From the NCBI RefSeq assembly GCF_042643355.1, contig NZ_JBHRSS010000001.1, positions 496,001-560,000 on the forward strand: DNA of 64,000 nt. The letters are read 5' to 3'. This document shows, in pieces, positions 17,984-26,986 of this stretch; positions within the stretch are counted from its first letter, which is position 1; every line of letters begins with the position of its first letter. The translations under genes were made by a program, and so were the position numbers. The stretch is from Salinisphaera aquimarina (GTDB taxonomy: Bacteria > Pseudomonadota > Gammaproteobacteria > Nevskiales > Salinisphaeraceae). The notes below the pieces were generated by a model that ran no database searches, was not told where the DNA came from, and worked only from the letters and a program-made list of their open reading frames with translations.

Positions 17984-19126
17984 GTGGCGCTAGCCTCTGC
18001 CCGACAATCATCGCTGTATCGCATCGAGGATCAGAACGGTCGTCGTGCGCTCGTGCTTGCGGGCGACTGGGGTAGCGCGGCGCGTCTGCCCAGTTCCGGT
18101 CCGCTGGCGAAGCGCCTGCTTGGATCGTTAGCCTCCGACGACGGTGTGGTGATCGACGGGCAGGGCCTCGATAGCGCCCACCCGCGCGTAGCGGCGCTCG
18201 TCTATACGCTCGTGCAGCGTCTGCGCCGCGCCGGTGTCGAGGTGGAGTTGCACGCCTTGCCGGCGAGCGTGGCGTCGCTGGTGGATCTGGCCCGGCCCGC
18301 CGAGCGCGAATCTTCGCCGCCGGTTCGACGTGCAGGCTGGGTCGCCCGTCTGGGCGCCGCCGGGCGCAGCCGTTTCGATACGGTCGGTATCGTGGCCCGG
18401 CTGGTGGGCAACGCCGCGTCGGCAACACCCGGGCTCGCCACCGGCAAGGCGCAGGCGCGCTGGGTTGACTTCGTGGCATTGCTGCGCGAAACCGGCGCGT
18501 CGTCGCTGCCCGTGGTGACGGTCGTGAATCTGTTGATTGGCGCTGTGCTGGGCTTCGTCGGCGCGGTGCAGCTGGCGGCGTTCGGTGCCGGTCTGTACCT
18601 GGCCGATCTGGTGGGTATCGCGGTCGCTCGCGAGATGGCGGCGATCATGACCGCATTCATCATGGCCGGGCGTATCGGGGCAACGTTTGCAGCTCATCTG
18701 GCCACCATGCAGGCCAACGAGGAGATCGACGCCCTGCGCATGATCGGCGTCTCGCCGTTCGAGTTTCTGGTGCTGCCGCGCCTGGCCGCGATGACGCTGA
18801 TGATGCCGCTGCTGTTTCTCTATGCCGCCGCGCTGGGCATCGGCGGCGGCATGATCGTGGCCGATCTCGTGCTCAACACCTCACCGGCGAGCTTTCTCGG
18901 GCGTCTAGAAGACGCGGTCGCTGTGCGTCATTTCGTGATCGGCTTCGTCAAGGCCGTGTGTTTCGGCATCCTGATCGCGCTGGCCAGCTGTCATCTGGGG
19001 ATGAGCGCCGGGCGTAATGCCGCCGAGGTCGGGCGTGCGGCCACGCGCACCGTAGTCGTATCGATCATCGGCATCATTCTGATCGACGCCGTGTTCGCGC
19101 TGTGTACCAACGCGTTGGGGATCTAG
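17984..19126 (+). CDS. mlaE: MlaE-family lipid ABC transporter permease with N-terminal STAS-like domain
   Basis: A 380-residue fusion. Residues 1-110 look like a STAS domain (MlaB-like), with VVIDGQGLDSAHPRVAALVYTLVQRLRRAG. Residues 150-380 are an MlaE permease with about five membrane helices and the family stretch AREMAAIMTAFIMAGRIGATFAA...TMQANEEIDALRMIGVSP. It should form the membrane part of a lipid transporter with the ATPase and MCE protein downstream. The start is GTG at 17984 with no strong ribosome site, 30 bp after the channel gene, so it may be co-transcribed with the pump. Confidence 0.9.
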   Translation: MALASARQSSLYRIEDQNGRRALVLAGDWGSAARLPSSGPLAKRLLGSLASDDGVVIDGQGLDSAHPRVAALVYTLVQRLRRAGVEVELHALPASVASLVDLARPAERESSPPVRRAGWVARLGAAGRSRFDTVGIVARLVGNAASATPGLATGKAQARWVDFVALLRETGASSLPVVTVVNLLIGAVLGFVGAVQLAAFGAGLYLADLVGIAVAREMAAIMTAFIMAGRIGATFAAHLATMQANEEIDALRMIGVSPFEFLVLPRLAAMTLMMPLLFLYAAALGIGGGMIVADLVLNTSPASFLGRLEDAVAVRHFVIGFVKAVCFGILIALASCHLGMSAGRNAAEVGRAATRTVVVSIIGIILIDAVFALCTNALGI

Positions 19127-19281
19127 TGTTGGCGCAAGCCAAGCCGCGTCGCTGCGTGGCCGCGTGGCGGCGTGCCACGGGCAGGGCGAGGGTCGGTTAT
19201 CGTGCCCTGTGTGACACGAGCGTTACCTGCATCGGTCGCTTGCTCGCTATTCGCCCACTGCACGTTACAGGACGCTAGCCC

Positions 19282-20082
19282 ATGGCCGAGCTCGACAAGG
19301 CACAATCGCTGGATGAGGGCATCGTCGTGCGCGACCTGCGCCTGGCCTATGGCGATACGCTCGTCCAGCAGGAGCTGTCGTTCTACGTGCCGCGCGCGAG
19401 TATTTTCGTGATCATGGGCGTGTCCGGCTGTGGCAAGAGCACCTTGTTGCGCCACATGATCGATCTCGAGCAGTCCGACCAGGGCGATATCCGTTTCGAC
19501 GGTCAGCGCCTGTGGACCCGCGACGCCGCCGAGCGGGCGGCACTGCAGCGGCGTATCGGCGTGTTGTTCCAGAGCACCGCGCTGTGGAGTTCCATGAACA
19601 TCGGCGAGAACGTCGGCCTGCCCATGCAGCTACACACCCGCCTGAGCGCGGCCGAGATTCGTGATCAGGTGGCCTTCAAGCTGGCGCTCGTCGGCCTGGC
19701 CGGTCAGGAAAAGCGCATGCCGAGCGAATTGTCCGGGGGCATGCAAAAACGCGCCGGGCTGGCCCGCGCCATCGCCCTCGATCCGGACTATCTCTTTCTC
19801 GACGAGCCCAGCGCCGGCCTCGATCCGATCACCTCGCAGCGTCTGGATGCGCTGATCATGAACCTGCGCGACGCGCTTCAGTTGAGCGTGGTCGCTGTCA
19901 CCCATGAACTGCCGAGTATATTCACCATTGCAGACGACAGCATCTATCTCGACAATGAGAGCCGCCGCGCAATCGCGCACGGCAACCCGCGTGACCTGGT
20001 CCGGCATGCCGAGCATGCCCGGGTGCGTGCGTTTCTCAATCGCAGCTCCGTTGCCAGCGAGGTCGCGGCGGGTGCGTCGTAA
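19282..20082 (+). CDS. mlaF: Lipid transport ABC ATPase (MlaF-like)
   Basis: A 266-residue ABC ATPase. Walker A is GVSGCGKST near residues 47-55, the signature is ELSGGMQKRAGLARA, Walker B is YLFLDEPSAGLDP and the switch His is in VTHELPS. The GGMxKR signature variant is characteristic of MlaF/Ttg2A-type ATPases that drive phospholipid movement. It lies 155 bp after the permease; that gap has no gene that I can support. Confidence 0.93.
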   Translation: MAELDKAQSLDEGIVVRDLRLAYGDTLVQQELSFYVPRASIFVIMGVSGCGKSTLLRHMIDLEQSDQGDIRFDGQRLWTRDAAERAALQRRIGVLFQSTALWSSMNIGENVGLPMQLHTRLSAAEIRDQVAFKLALVGLAGQEKRMPSELSGGMQKRAGLARAIALDPDYLFLDEPSAGLDPITSQRLDALIMNLRDALQLSVVAVTHELPSIFTIADDSIYLDNESRRAIAHGNPRDLVRHAEHARVRAFLNRSSVASEVAAGAS

Positions 20083-20126
20083 CCATCGCTATGGGCGCAA
20101 TACGCTGATTCTGGGAGGATTCCCGT

Positions 20127-21107
20127 ATGGCCAGTAACCGCAGCTATACCCTGATCGGCCTGTTTCTGCTGGGCGCGATCGTGCTGTTCGTGGCGGCGGT
20201 GCTGGCCTTCGGCGGTACCCGCTTGCTCAGCGACAATCGCACCGCGATCATCTTTTTCGATCAATCGGTGCTGGGTCTGACCAACGGTTCGAAGGTGCTG
20301 TTTCGCGGCGTTCAGGTCGGTACGGTCAAGAACGTGCAGCTCCGGCTCGACCCCGAACTCGGCAAGGCGCGGATCGGGGTGACGATCGAGGTGGGCGCCA
20401 ATAACACCGTGATGATGGATGGCGACGGCTCGACGCGGGACGTCACCACGCAGGAACTGGTAGACCGCGGGCTGCGCGCGCAGCTCGTGGTATGGAGTTA
20501 CGTGACGTCGCAGCTGGCCGTCAACCTCGACTTCCAGCCCGACAGCAAACCGAATTTCGTCGCCAAAAAGCAGGATCTCGCCTATCCCGAGATTCCGGCG
20601 GTGCCATCCCAGATCGAGCAGCTCAAGGACACGGTCAGCGATCTGCCTTGGAAGGAGACGCTGACCACGGTCAACGAGACGATGCAATCGATGGTGACGC
20701 TCGCCAACGACATGGACGCGCTCATCACCACGCTGGGGCCCAATCTGGCCCAGACCAGCGACGCCGCGCGCGATACCATGCAGGCGGCCCGGACCACGAT
20801 CACGTTCAGCAACACCCAGATCGAAAAGACGCTGTCCGGCTTGCGCGAGCTCACCGACAACGTCAATCACCAGCTGGTATCGCGCGATGCGCAGATTGGT
20901 CGGCTGCTCAACAACGCCGAGGCGACCAGCAAGAATCTCACCTCGATTTCCAGCAATCTCGAGGCGTTGACCGATCCCGGCTCGGATGATCGTCAGGATA
21001 TCCAGAGTGCGATTCGTGATCTGTCCGCCGGGGCTGCGTCCCTGCGTCGTTTCGCTGAAACCCTCGAGCGCGACCCGAATTCGATCCTCTTTGGAGAGTC
21101 ACGATGA
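20127..21107 (+). CDS. mlaD: MCE-domain (MlaD/PqiB-like) periplasmic lipid-transfer protein
   Basis: A 326-residue protein with an N-terminal membrane anchor (residues 7-30, YTLIGLFLLGAIVLFVAAVLAFGG) and one MCE domain at about residues 40-130 (VLGLTNGSKVLFRGVQVGTVKNVQL). The rest is long and helical, with runs of Thr/Gln/Asn spaced like a coiled coil. MCE proteins form hexameric lipid channels or tunnels. It is much longer than MlaD of E. coli (about 180 residues), more like single-MCE proteins with extended C-termini. Its stop overlaps the next start by 4 bp (ATGA). Confidence 0.92.
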   Translation: MASNRSYTLIGLFLLGAIVLFVAAVLAFGGTRLLSDNRTAIIFFDQSVLGLTNGSKVLFRGVQVGTVKNVQLRLDPELGKARIGVTIEVGANNTVMMDGDGSTRDVTTQELVDRGLRAQLVVWSYVTSQLAVNLDFQPDSKPNFVAKKQDLAYPEIPAVPSQIEQLKDTVSDLPWKETLTTVNETMQSMVTLANDMDALITTLGPNLAQTSDAARDTMQAARTTITFSNTQIEKTLSGLRELTDNVNHQLVSRDAQIGRLLNNAEATSKNLTSISSNLEALTDPGSDDRQDIQSAIRDLSAGAASLRRFAETLERDPNSILFGESR

Positions 21108-21652
21108 AATCAGTTTTCCAGGGCGGCGCGATCGCCGTCTGCCTGCTCGGTCTGTCGGCCTGCGCCAGCGTGCCGCCGGTTCAGCATGTGCTGCTGTCGC
21201 CGCCACAGAGTGAGCGTGCCACCACCCGGGCGAGCCGGTGGGATGTGCGGCGCGTCCAGATGCCGGAATATCTGGACAGCTATGACGTACAGCTGCGTAC
21301 CGACGAATACGTGCTCACGCGCCTGCCGGACAGCAAATGGGCCGAGCGGCTGCCGGTGGCCATGACCCGCCTGCTGCAACAGACCATCGACGAGAAACTG
21401 GTCAACAAACGGGATCGTCCCTATCAGGTCGATGTGAAGGTGGATACGTTCGAGCCCCAGCCTTCCGGGCAAGTCGTGCTGTCCGCACGCTGGACCGTTA
21501 CCGATACTCAGGACGACACGGTCATCGCTCGCGATAACAGTCTCATTCAGCAGCCGTTGCCGGCGGCCAACCGCGACGCAGCCGCGATCGGGCGCGCCAT
21601 GTCGGAAGCGGTGCGCCAGCTGGCGTTCCGGATCGTCGCCGCGGCGGGCTGA
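21104..21652 (+). CDS. ABC-type transport auxiliary lipoprotein (PqiC/YmbA-like)
   Basis: A 182-residue lipoprotein with signal peptide ending LSAC, lipid Cys20. The body (VQMPEYLDSYDVQLRTDEYVLTRL, then LPVAMTRLLQQTI) fits the ABC-type auxiliary lipoprotein family that includes PqiC. In PqiABC it is an outer-membrane lipoprotein that docks the MCE protein. Here it replaces the MlaC shuttle, which is absent, suggesting a bridge-type rather than a shuttle-type lipid route. It is translationally coupled to the MCE gene. Confidence 0.85.
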   Translation: MKSVFQGGAIAVCLLGLSACASVPPVQHVLLSPPQSERATTRASRWDVRRVQMPEYLDSYDVQLRTDEYVLTRLPDSKWAERLPVAMTRLLQQTIDEKLVNKRDRPYQVDVKVDTFEPQPSGQVVLSARWTVTDTQDDTVIARDNSLIQQPLPAANRDAAAIGRAMSEAVRQLAFRIVAAAG

Positions 21653-22017
21653 CCGCGCCGGTCGTCCAGCCTCTCTGCGAGGGGCGGGGCGCGCCGTTGT
21701 CTGATGTCAAACGGGGTTTCCTCAGGCGCAGAGGACGAACGCGACAGCACGGCTGCTCTCGGCGGCGCAGGACAGTATCAAGGCTGTGTATGCCGGCCAC
21801 AGGCAGGGGCGTTGCCGTTACTGCTCGGCTTCTGCAACGGTGGTGGGGGCGCTGATGTTGCGTCCTTGCCCGCCGATCCTGCGTCGATTCGACGCGTGCG
21901 CTGTCTCGCGATGTGCGTTCCTGCAGTCGCAGTCTGCGGTGCTGCTGAAAACCGATGACCACAAAAAAGGCCGCCCGGATGACCGGGCGGCCTGGAAGTC
22001 CTGCGTGTTCGCAGCGA
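21653..22017. other. Convergent intergenic region without a supported gene
   Basis: These 365 bases between the convergent lipid-transporter operon and the OmpW-like gene contain one clear terminator (see 21963-21992). The short reading frames in it start and end without ribosome sites and look like no known protein. No terminator for the rightward operon was found. Confidence 0.5.
21963..21992 (-). terminator. Rho-independent terminator after the OmpW-like gene
   Basis: GGCCGCCCGG/CCGGGCGGCC form a 10-bp stem with an ATGA loop, followed on the minus strand by TTTTTT. It is 26 bases past the stop of the OmpW-like gene. Confidence 0.9.
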
Positions 22018-22968
22018 TCAGAAATGCATGCCGAACGAGAACTGATAGAGCACGGCCTTGAAATCGTTGGATGAACTGACGGTGCCCACGTCGATCGGGC
22101 CGACCGTCGGACTCAGCGTGGGCGAATTGACCACGATGTTGTTCACCTTCGCTTCGACCGTGGCACAGCCCACGTACTTCACGTCCGCCGTGATGAACAT
22201 GTTGTTGGGCAGCTGGAAGTCCGCACCGAGCTGGCCCACACAGGCGACCGGCTTGGTGAGGTTCAGCGTCGGCTCATTGCCGTATGCGTTCAGCACGGTA
22301 TTGGAGACGTCGGTGTCGTAGGTGTAGAGATACATGGCGCCGACGCCGATGTACGGCTGGATGATCGTATCCACCCACGGACGGTAGACGATGGTGAAAT
22401 TCGGCGGCAGCGTCTTGAGCGTTCCGATCGAACGACCCAGCGGCGGTACTCCGGTCGGGATGCCGTTCTTCGTGGTCGGCGACAGCGATTCGTCGATCGC
22501 GTTCTTGGAGACTTCGAAGTCCAGCTTCAGCGGCGGCGCCAGCGTGACTTCCATCGCCAAGTGGTGGCCGGTCAGCGGCAGGTACAGACCGTAGGTGCCG
22601 CCCAGCGTCGTCGTGTTACCCGTCGACGAGCCGGTATGGGCGATCTCGCTCTTGCCCGGGCCGAACGCCTGCGCAGCCAGCCCTTGAGCGTTCTCGACAC
22701 GCAGCGGCGAGCTGGTGCCGTAGTACTGCAGATGCAGCACGCCGATACGGAAGTAGCTGTTGTGCTTGACGTAGTCGAACGACTTGGCAAAAAAGCCCGG
22801 CTCGCTCTCCGCCTTGAACTTGTCCGAGCCCGAGTTATCGGCGCCGTCGCCGCGCATCTGGCCCTGTGCCAGCGCCGATCCCGCCACCAGCAGGCTGGTT
22901 CCCGCAAGAATCACCGCGGCGGCCCGCTTGCCCAGCAGACGGCGCCTGGACGTTGTGTCCTGATTCAT
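22018..22968 (-). CDS. OmpW-family outer-membrane beta-barrel protein
   Basis: A 316-residue protein. The barrel features alternating aromatic strands, the family-like segment LPPNFTIVYRPW...QPYIGVGAMYLYTY, and a C-terminal FSFGMHF ending in Phe as outer-membrane proteins do. OmpW barrels are small channels for hydrophobic molecules; this one is longer than the usual 200-230 residues because of extra loops. The leader MNQDTTSRRRLLGKR carries twin arginines, which is unusual for a barrel protein. ATG 22968 follows AGGAGAAGGGAG. It lies downstream of the large Ig-like lipoprotein gene. Confidence 0.78.
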   Translation of the reverse strand: MNQDTTSRRRLLGKRAAAVILAGTSLLVAGSALAQGQMRGDGADNSGSDKFKAESEPGFFAKSFDYVKHNSYFRIGVLHLQYYGTSSPLRVENAQGLAAQAFGPGKSEIAHTGSSTGNTTTLGGTYGLYLPLTGHHLAMEVTLAPPLKLDFEVSKNAIDESLSPTTKNGIPTGVPPLGRSIGTLKTLPPNFTIVYRPWVDTIIQPYIGVGAMYLYTYDTDVSNTVLNAYGNEPTLNLTKPVACVGQLGADFQLPNNMFITADVKYVGCATVEAKVNNIVVNSPTLSPTVGPIDVGTVSSSNDFKAVLYQFSFGMHF

Positions 22969-23010
22969 CTCCCTTCTCCTTGTCACGTTTTATCTTGTTA
23001 GAGAGGCACG

Positions 23011-23042
23011 GACCCCGGCTGCCCCCCAAGGCAGCCGGGGTC
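23011..23042. other. Strong hairpin between the lipoprotein and OmpW-like genes
   Basis: GACCCCGGCTGCC and GGCAGCCGGGGTC form a perfect 13-bp stem around a 6-base loop, just past the lipoprotein stop codon. No T-run follows on either strand, so it is a candidate for transcript attenuation or 3'-end protection rather than a classical terminator. Confidence 0.6.
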
Positions 23043-23057
23043 GTCACGCCGTGTCAT

Positions 23058-26000
23058 TTAACGATTCGGGAACTCGCGACCACCATGCGCCGGCGAGCCG
23101 ACCAGCTGGAAGTTCAGGCCGCCCGGATCCACAGTGGCCGTTGCAGGCAGCAAATTGAGCGCCGTTGCATTCAGCCGGAATCTGTTCGAATTCCTCACCG
23201 ATATTGCCAGGCGTCCGTTCTGCTCGAACGTCACCGGGCCGACAATGTTGACGTTGATTGGCTGCTGATCCAGTGCCACGCCCTGGCCGTCCGGTGCGTT
23301 GGCGACGAGCGTGAGCGAGGCCGCGAAGCAGGGCTCGAAGTCGTACGGAACTGCAGGGCTGGTGACGTTGCCGTCGGCATCAGTGCGCGCGGGGAAGGTG
23401 CCCGTGCATTTATCCACGATGTAACCCGACTGGGTACCGTCGGTGTTTGCATCGTTGGGGAATCGCAGCAGAATTCGACCAGTACGCAATGCGGTTGTAT
23501 CACCGAGTCCCGCATCGTCGAGAAGCGCACTTAGCAGTCCTCCTACTAGATCTCCAGGCTGGCTAAGTTGATTGAGCAGACTACCTACAGTCGTCTCATC
23601 ATTAAGCAGCATCGAGAACAGCTGGGCTATTTGGCTATCAGGTGGAAGAATCTGACCCAGTAGGCCACCCGCCTCTTCGGGGGTCATTTCTGGGTTTCCA
23701 CCAAGTAGGCCGCCGACAGTGCTGAGTAGACCGTTTATCGCATTACCTACCGCGGGGATCTCTCCAATAGGGGACGTCGGACCCTGATCGGGATCCTCGT
23801 TGACCAGTGCTAATTGGTCCACGATTGCGCCAACCAATTGGTCCAGAGGTCCGCCTACTGCACCAGTTATTGTAGCGCTTAGCTGGGAGATGTCGATATC
23901 AACGCCTGTCAGCGAATTGATACCGCCCGGTAGCAACGAGACGCGTATGCATTCGTTAGGCGTACTGCCGACAGCGCTCGACCCGTCAGCGTTCGCCACT
24001 GAATCAAGCGCGGCGCAGTCTTCCATCGTGTCGCGTATGGCGATCGGCCTTGCCAGGGACAGATATGAGGCGAAACGACCATCCGCTTGCTCACCCGGAA
24101 TCATCAAGGAGTTGCCCAATAACTCGGTAGTAAGCGTCAACAGCGTACGGTTGCCTGCCTGGGGTACTTCGCCGTCGTCGAACTGACCGTTTCCGTTGGT
24201 GTCGGACTCGGGCAGTGTGAACTGGTTGGCGTAGTAGTCGTCGCTGGCCGCGGTGGCATCGAACGGGATGACGATATCCGGACCGCCCGCAGGGGGCTGG
24301 GTGGTCGCCGCTTGCGGCGTCGAACCGGTTCCATTCAAGGGATTGGTATTCAGTGCGGTACCGTCGGCGTCCACGATCTGGTTGCTGCACGACGACCCGT
24401 CGGTGCCGCAGACCACGATCCAGTAACGCGTACCGGGCTGGAAGTCTTCCGACGGCCGGAAGCTGAAGCCGCGGGTCAGCGCGTCACCCTGATTGGCGAG
24501 TGCAATCTCGCCCGGCACGGCGCCGACACACTGACCGCTGCCGTTCATCTGCTGTACCGCGACCGTGGCGCCAGCGTTGCTGTTCGCATCGCCGCTGCCG
24601 GCGGTCAGGCAGCCATTGGCCAGCACGATCGAGTCGCTGTCGACGAGCTTCGAGAAGAAGCCGTCGACCGAGACATTGGCCGGGCTGGTGAACACGGGGA
24701 AATCGTCCGAAGCAATATCATTGCCATCGGCGTCCATACCCGGGTCGTCACCGACGCAATGGCCGGCGGTATCACCCCCCGAGTTGAAATCACCGCCCTC
24801 CAGCGCGCAGGGAATACCGGGCGACAGGGTGCCCAGCAGCGGCGGCGTCGGGCTGGTCTCGACCTGTGGTTCGGTGGTGAACGCAATCGTCTGGCCGGGG
24901 CCCAGTGTGTTTTCGAAGCTCACTGCGTTGCCGGCGAGATCCTTAAGCGTGTCGCTGGCATTGAGCATGATCGTGTATTGCGTGCTCGGCTGCAGCAGGC
25001 TGATCGGGTCGATCACGATGCTGAAGCCTTCCACGCGATAGGTGGCGGGGACGTCGCCCGCGTCACTGGTCAGCATGATACTGCCCGGATTGACGCTGGT
25101 CGGATCGAGCGGCTCACTGAAGGTGATGGCCGGGCTCGACTCGATCGGGAAACTGTTGATCGCTGCGCTGTCGTCGTCGCCAGGTGAGCCATCAGTACAC
25201 AGCTGTTCCGGAAGTGCAGTTGGCGACGCACCCAGAGATGCGAACACCGGATTGTAGGCTGCAGAGCCGAACGCATAGAGACAAGCGGTGGGCGACTGTG
25301 CGGTCACAGTCGGCGGCAGCTGATCCGCGGCGACATCGATCTGATCGTCCGGCAGGGCCGGCAGCACCAGCGTGAGCTGGAAGTCGGTGGTGGCGTTGTC
25401 GGTGCGGTTGACGTTGATCGGGAAGGTGCCGATCGTGCTGATCGCCAGATCGCCGTTGGCGCGCGGCACGGCCAGACCCGCGGCCTGGATATTGAGCACG
25501 GTCTGGTTGAATACGCCGTTGGCCAGCGATTGAATGATGTTTTCCGGCGTGCCCGCGGTCGCGGTGATCAGGGTGCCGATGCCGAGATCGAAACGCAGGC
25601 GTACTGCCGTGGGGGCTTCGATATTGCGATAGTCGTTGGCCATCAGATAGACATCGACATCGTTGATGAAGTTGACGTCGATCAGACCGCTCGGGTCGAT
25701 CGGGGTGGCGATATCGCCGTTGAGCGACAGGCTCAGGCCCTTGAGCTGGAATTTCTGCCCGGCGCGAATGACCGCGGGGAAGACGTCGCCGAATCCGGGC
25801 TGGCCGGGCGTGGAAAGCGTGGTTTCGACGCCGCGAGCGACGCGGGACGCCGCGGCGCCGTCCACGTCGCCGGGGCCGACGACCGGCTGGTCGTTGGAGG
25901 CGATCAGCTTCGACGAGATGTTGACGTTATTGGTCGCCATGCCGTCGAGGTTGTTATCCGGCAGGTCATCGGGGTTGGTGCCCGTGTCTTCGATCGTGAG

Positions 26001-26927
26001 GGTCTGGGGGATCGGCTTGCCGATACTCAGGACCTGTCGTGTCTGGCTGCCGGCAACGAGCGGCTTGCCGAACTCGGAGACGATGTCCGAGGTCCAGGAA
26101 ATGGTGTACTTGCCGGGCGGGAGCAGGTCTTCGGTCGGATCGAAGACGATATAGCGGCCAAGCGCGGTGAGTTTCGCCTGGGTCGCGTCGCCGTTGGTAC
26201 CGGTCGTGATCTGTTCGCCGTCCGGGCCGGTGACCACGAACGTGGAATCGTCGACCGTGGCCGGATCCAGCGGCTCGTTGAATATGACGCGGATGGCGTT
26301 GAACTGGGCGAATATGGATTTCTCGCCGGTGATTTCATTGGTTTCGCCGGGTGTGACGGTCGTGACCTTGAAGTCGCCGTCGGCGGGGCGTCCTTCCGCC
26401 GGGCGCGTGATGAACGAGAACACGCGGTCGCCGGCATCGAAGTTGGTGTTGCCGCCGGCGATCGAATCGGTGGCGACCACGTCATAGCGTGTATTGGGCA
26501 GCAGATCGGCGCTGGCCGTCAGTCGAATGATATTGGGCTGGTCTTCGTCCTGTGTCGCCGTGAGCGGCGGCTGGGCGTCGTCGCCGTCGATCTGGAGCGC
26601 GAAGGCGTCGGACACGTCGCCCGATACGGCGCCGCCGAAATCGACCACCATGGTGGTGTCGAGCACGACGTCGCTCTGGCCATTGAAGGGATAGGTGAAG
26701 ATCAGCCCCTGCGGGGTGACTTCGTCACGGGGGTTCGCGGAGCCGTTGCTGCCGCCGCTGCCGCTGGAACAGGCCGGCAGGATGCCCACCATGACAATCA
26801 ATAACGTGAGGACGGCGAATCGGGTCACGCGCGAATGGCGGACACCGGACTCGCCTCCGAATACGGCGCGCGCAAAGCCTGCAGACGGCTTGGCGCAACG
26901 CATACCAGAGGAATGCATGGATTGCAC
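23058..26927 (-). CDS. Large surface lipoprotein with bacterial Ig-like domains
   Basis: A 1289-residue protein. A hydrophobic segment (FAVLTLLIVMVGILPAC) ends at lipid Cys53, followed by a Ser/Gly spacer. At least three Ig-like (Big_5) repeats can be traced through phrases such as GQSDVVLDTTMVVDF, IRVIFNEPLDPATVDDSTF and PAITFSEPLDPTSVNPGSI. Many Asp-rich loops suggest calcium binding. It is probably outer-membrane anchored; adhesion or matrix binding is a guess. I chose GTG at 26927 because AGGGAGA precedes it; upstream ATGs at 27014 and 26972 lack ribosome sites. Bases 23490-24140 (about residues 930-1146) are visibly less GC-rich than the rest and encode Gly/Leu-rich sequence. Confidence 0.75.
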   Translation of the reverse strand: MQSMHSSGMRCAKPSAGFARAVFGGESGVRHSRVTRFAVLTLLIVMVGILPACSSGSGGSNGSANPRDEVTPQGLIFTYPFNGQSDVVLDTTMVVDFGGAVSGDVSDAFALQIDGDDAQPPLTATQDEDQPNIIRLTASADLLPNTRYDVVATDSIAGGNTNFDAGDRVFSFITRPAEGRPADGDFKVTTVTPGETNEITGEKSIFAQFNAIRVIFNEPLDPATVDDSTFVVTGPDGEQITTGTNGDATQAKLTALGRYIVFDPTEDLLPPGKYTISWTSDIVSEFGKPLVAGSQTRQVLSIGKPIPQTLTIEDTGTNPDDLPDNNLDGMATNNVNISSKLIASNDQPVVGPGDVDGAAASRVARGVETTLSTPGQPGFGDVFPAVIRAGQKFQLKGLSLSLNGDIATPIDPSGLIDVNFINDVDVYLMANDYRNIEAPTAVRLRFDLGIGTLITATAGTPENIIQSLANGVFNQTVLNIQAAGLAVPRANGDLAISTIGTFPINVNRTDNATTDFQLTLVLPALPDDQIDVAADQLPPTVTAQSPTACLYAFGSAAYNPVFASLGASPTALPEQLCTDGSPGDDDSAAINSFPIESSPAITFSEPLDPTSVNPGSIMLTSDAGDVPATYRVEGFSIVIDPISLLQPSTQYTIMLNASDTLKDLAGNAVSFENTLGPGQTIAFTTEPQVETSPTPPLLGTLSPGIPCALEGGDFNSGGDTAGHCVGDDPGMDADGNDIASDDFPVFTSPANVSVDGFFSKLVDSDSIVLANGCLTAGSGDANSNAGATVAVQQMNGSGQCVGAVPGEIALANQGDALTRGFSFRPSEDFQPGTRYWIVVCGTDGSSCSNQIVDADGTALNTNPLNGTGSTPQAATTQPPAGGPDIVIPFDATAASDDYYANQFTLPESDTNGNGQFDDGEVPQAGNRTLLTLTTELLGNSLMIPGEQADGRFASYLSLARPIAIRDTMEDCAALDSVANADGSSAVGSTPNECIRVSLLPGGINSLTGVDIDISQLSATITGAVGGPLDQLVGAIVDQLALVNEDPDQGPTSPIGEIPAVGNAINGLLSTVGGLLGGNPEMTPEEAGGLLGQILPPDSQIAQLFSMLLNDETTVGSLLNQLSQPGDLVGGLLSALLDDAGLGDTTALRTGRILLRFPNDANTDGTQSGYIVDKCTGTFPARTDADGNVTSPAVPYDFEPCFAASLTLVANAPDGQGVALDQQPINVNIVGPVTFEQNGRLAISVRNSNRFRLNATALNLLPATATVDPGGLNFQLVGSPAHGGREFPNR

Positions 26928-26951
26928 GGCTAATTCTCCCTTGCTGATGAA

Positions 26952-26986
26952 CGTGTCGAATGCGACACGCATTCTTTTTAGAATGC
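26952..26986 (-). promoter_or_regulatory. Double hairpin in the 5' leader of the Ig-like lipoprotein gene
   Basis: Two hairpins abut just upstream of the ribosome site. CGTGTCG/CGACACG has loop AATG (26952-26969), and GCATTCT/AGAATGC has loop TTTT (26969-26986). The hexamer GAATGC or its complement occurs three times within 30 bases. This may be an mRNA structure controlling translation or an operator; the sequence alone does not decide. Confidence 0.4.

Noticed and set aside
21704..21958. Small rightward open frame (84 codons) after the PqiC-like gene
   Set aside because: No ribosome site, Gly/Ala/Arg-rich composition with no hydrophobic pattern, and no family resemblance.
25530..26804. A 424-codon open frame on the plus strand antisense to the Ig-like lipoprotein
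   Set aside because: Its composition is Arg/Asp/Val-rich shadow sequence without a ribosome site; the minus-strand gene has a lipobox and Ig-like repeats.
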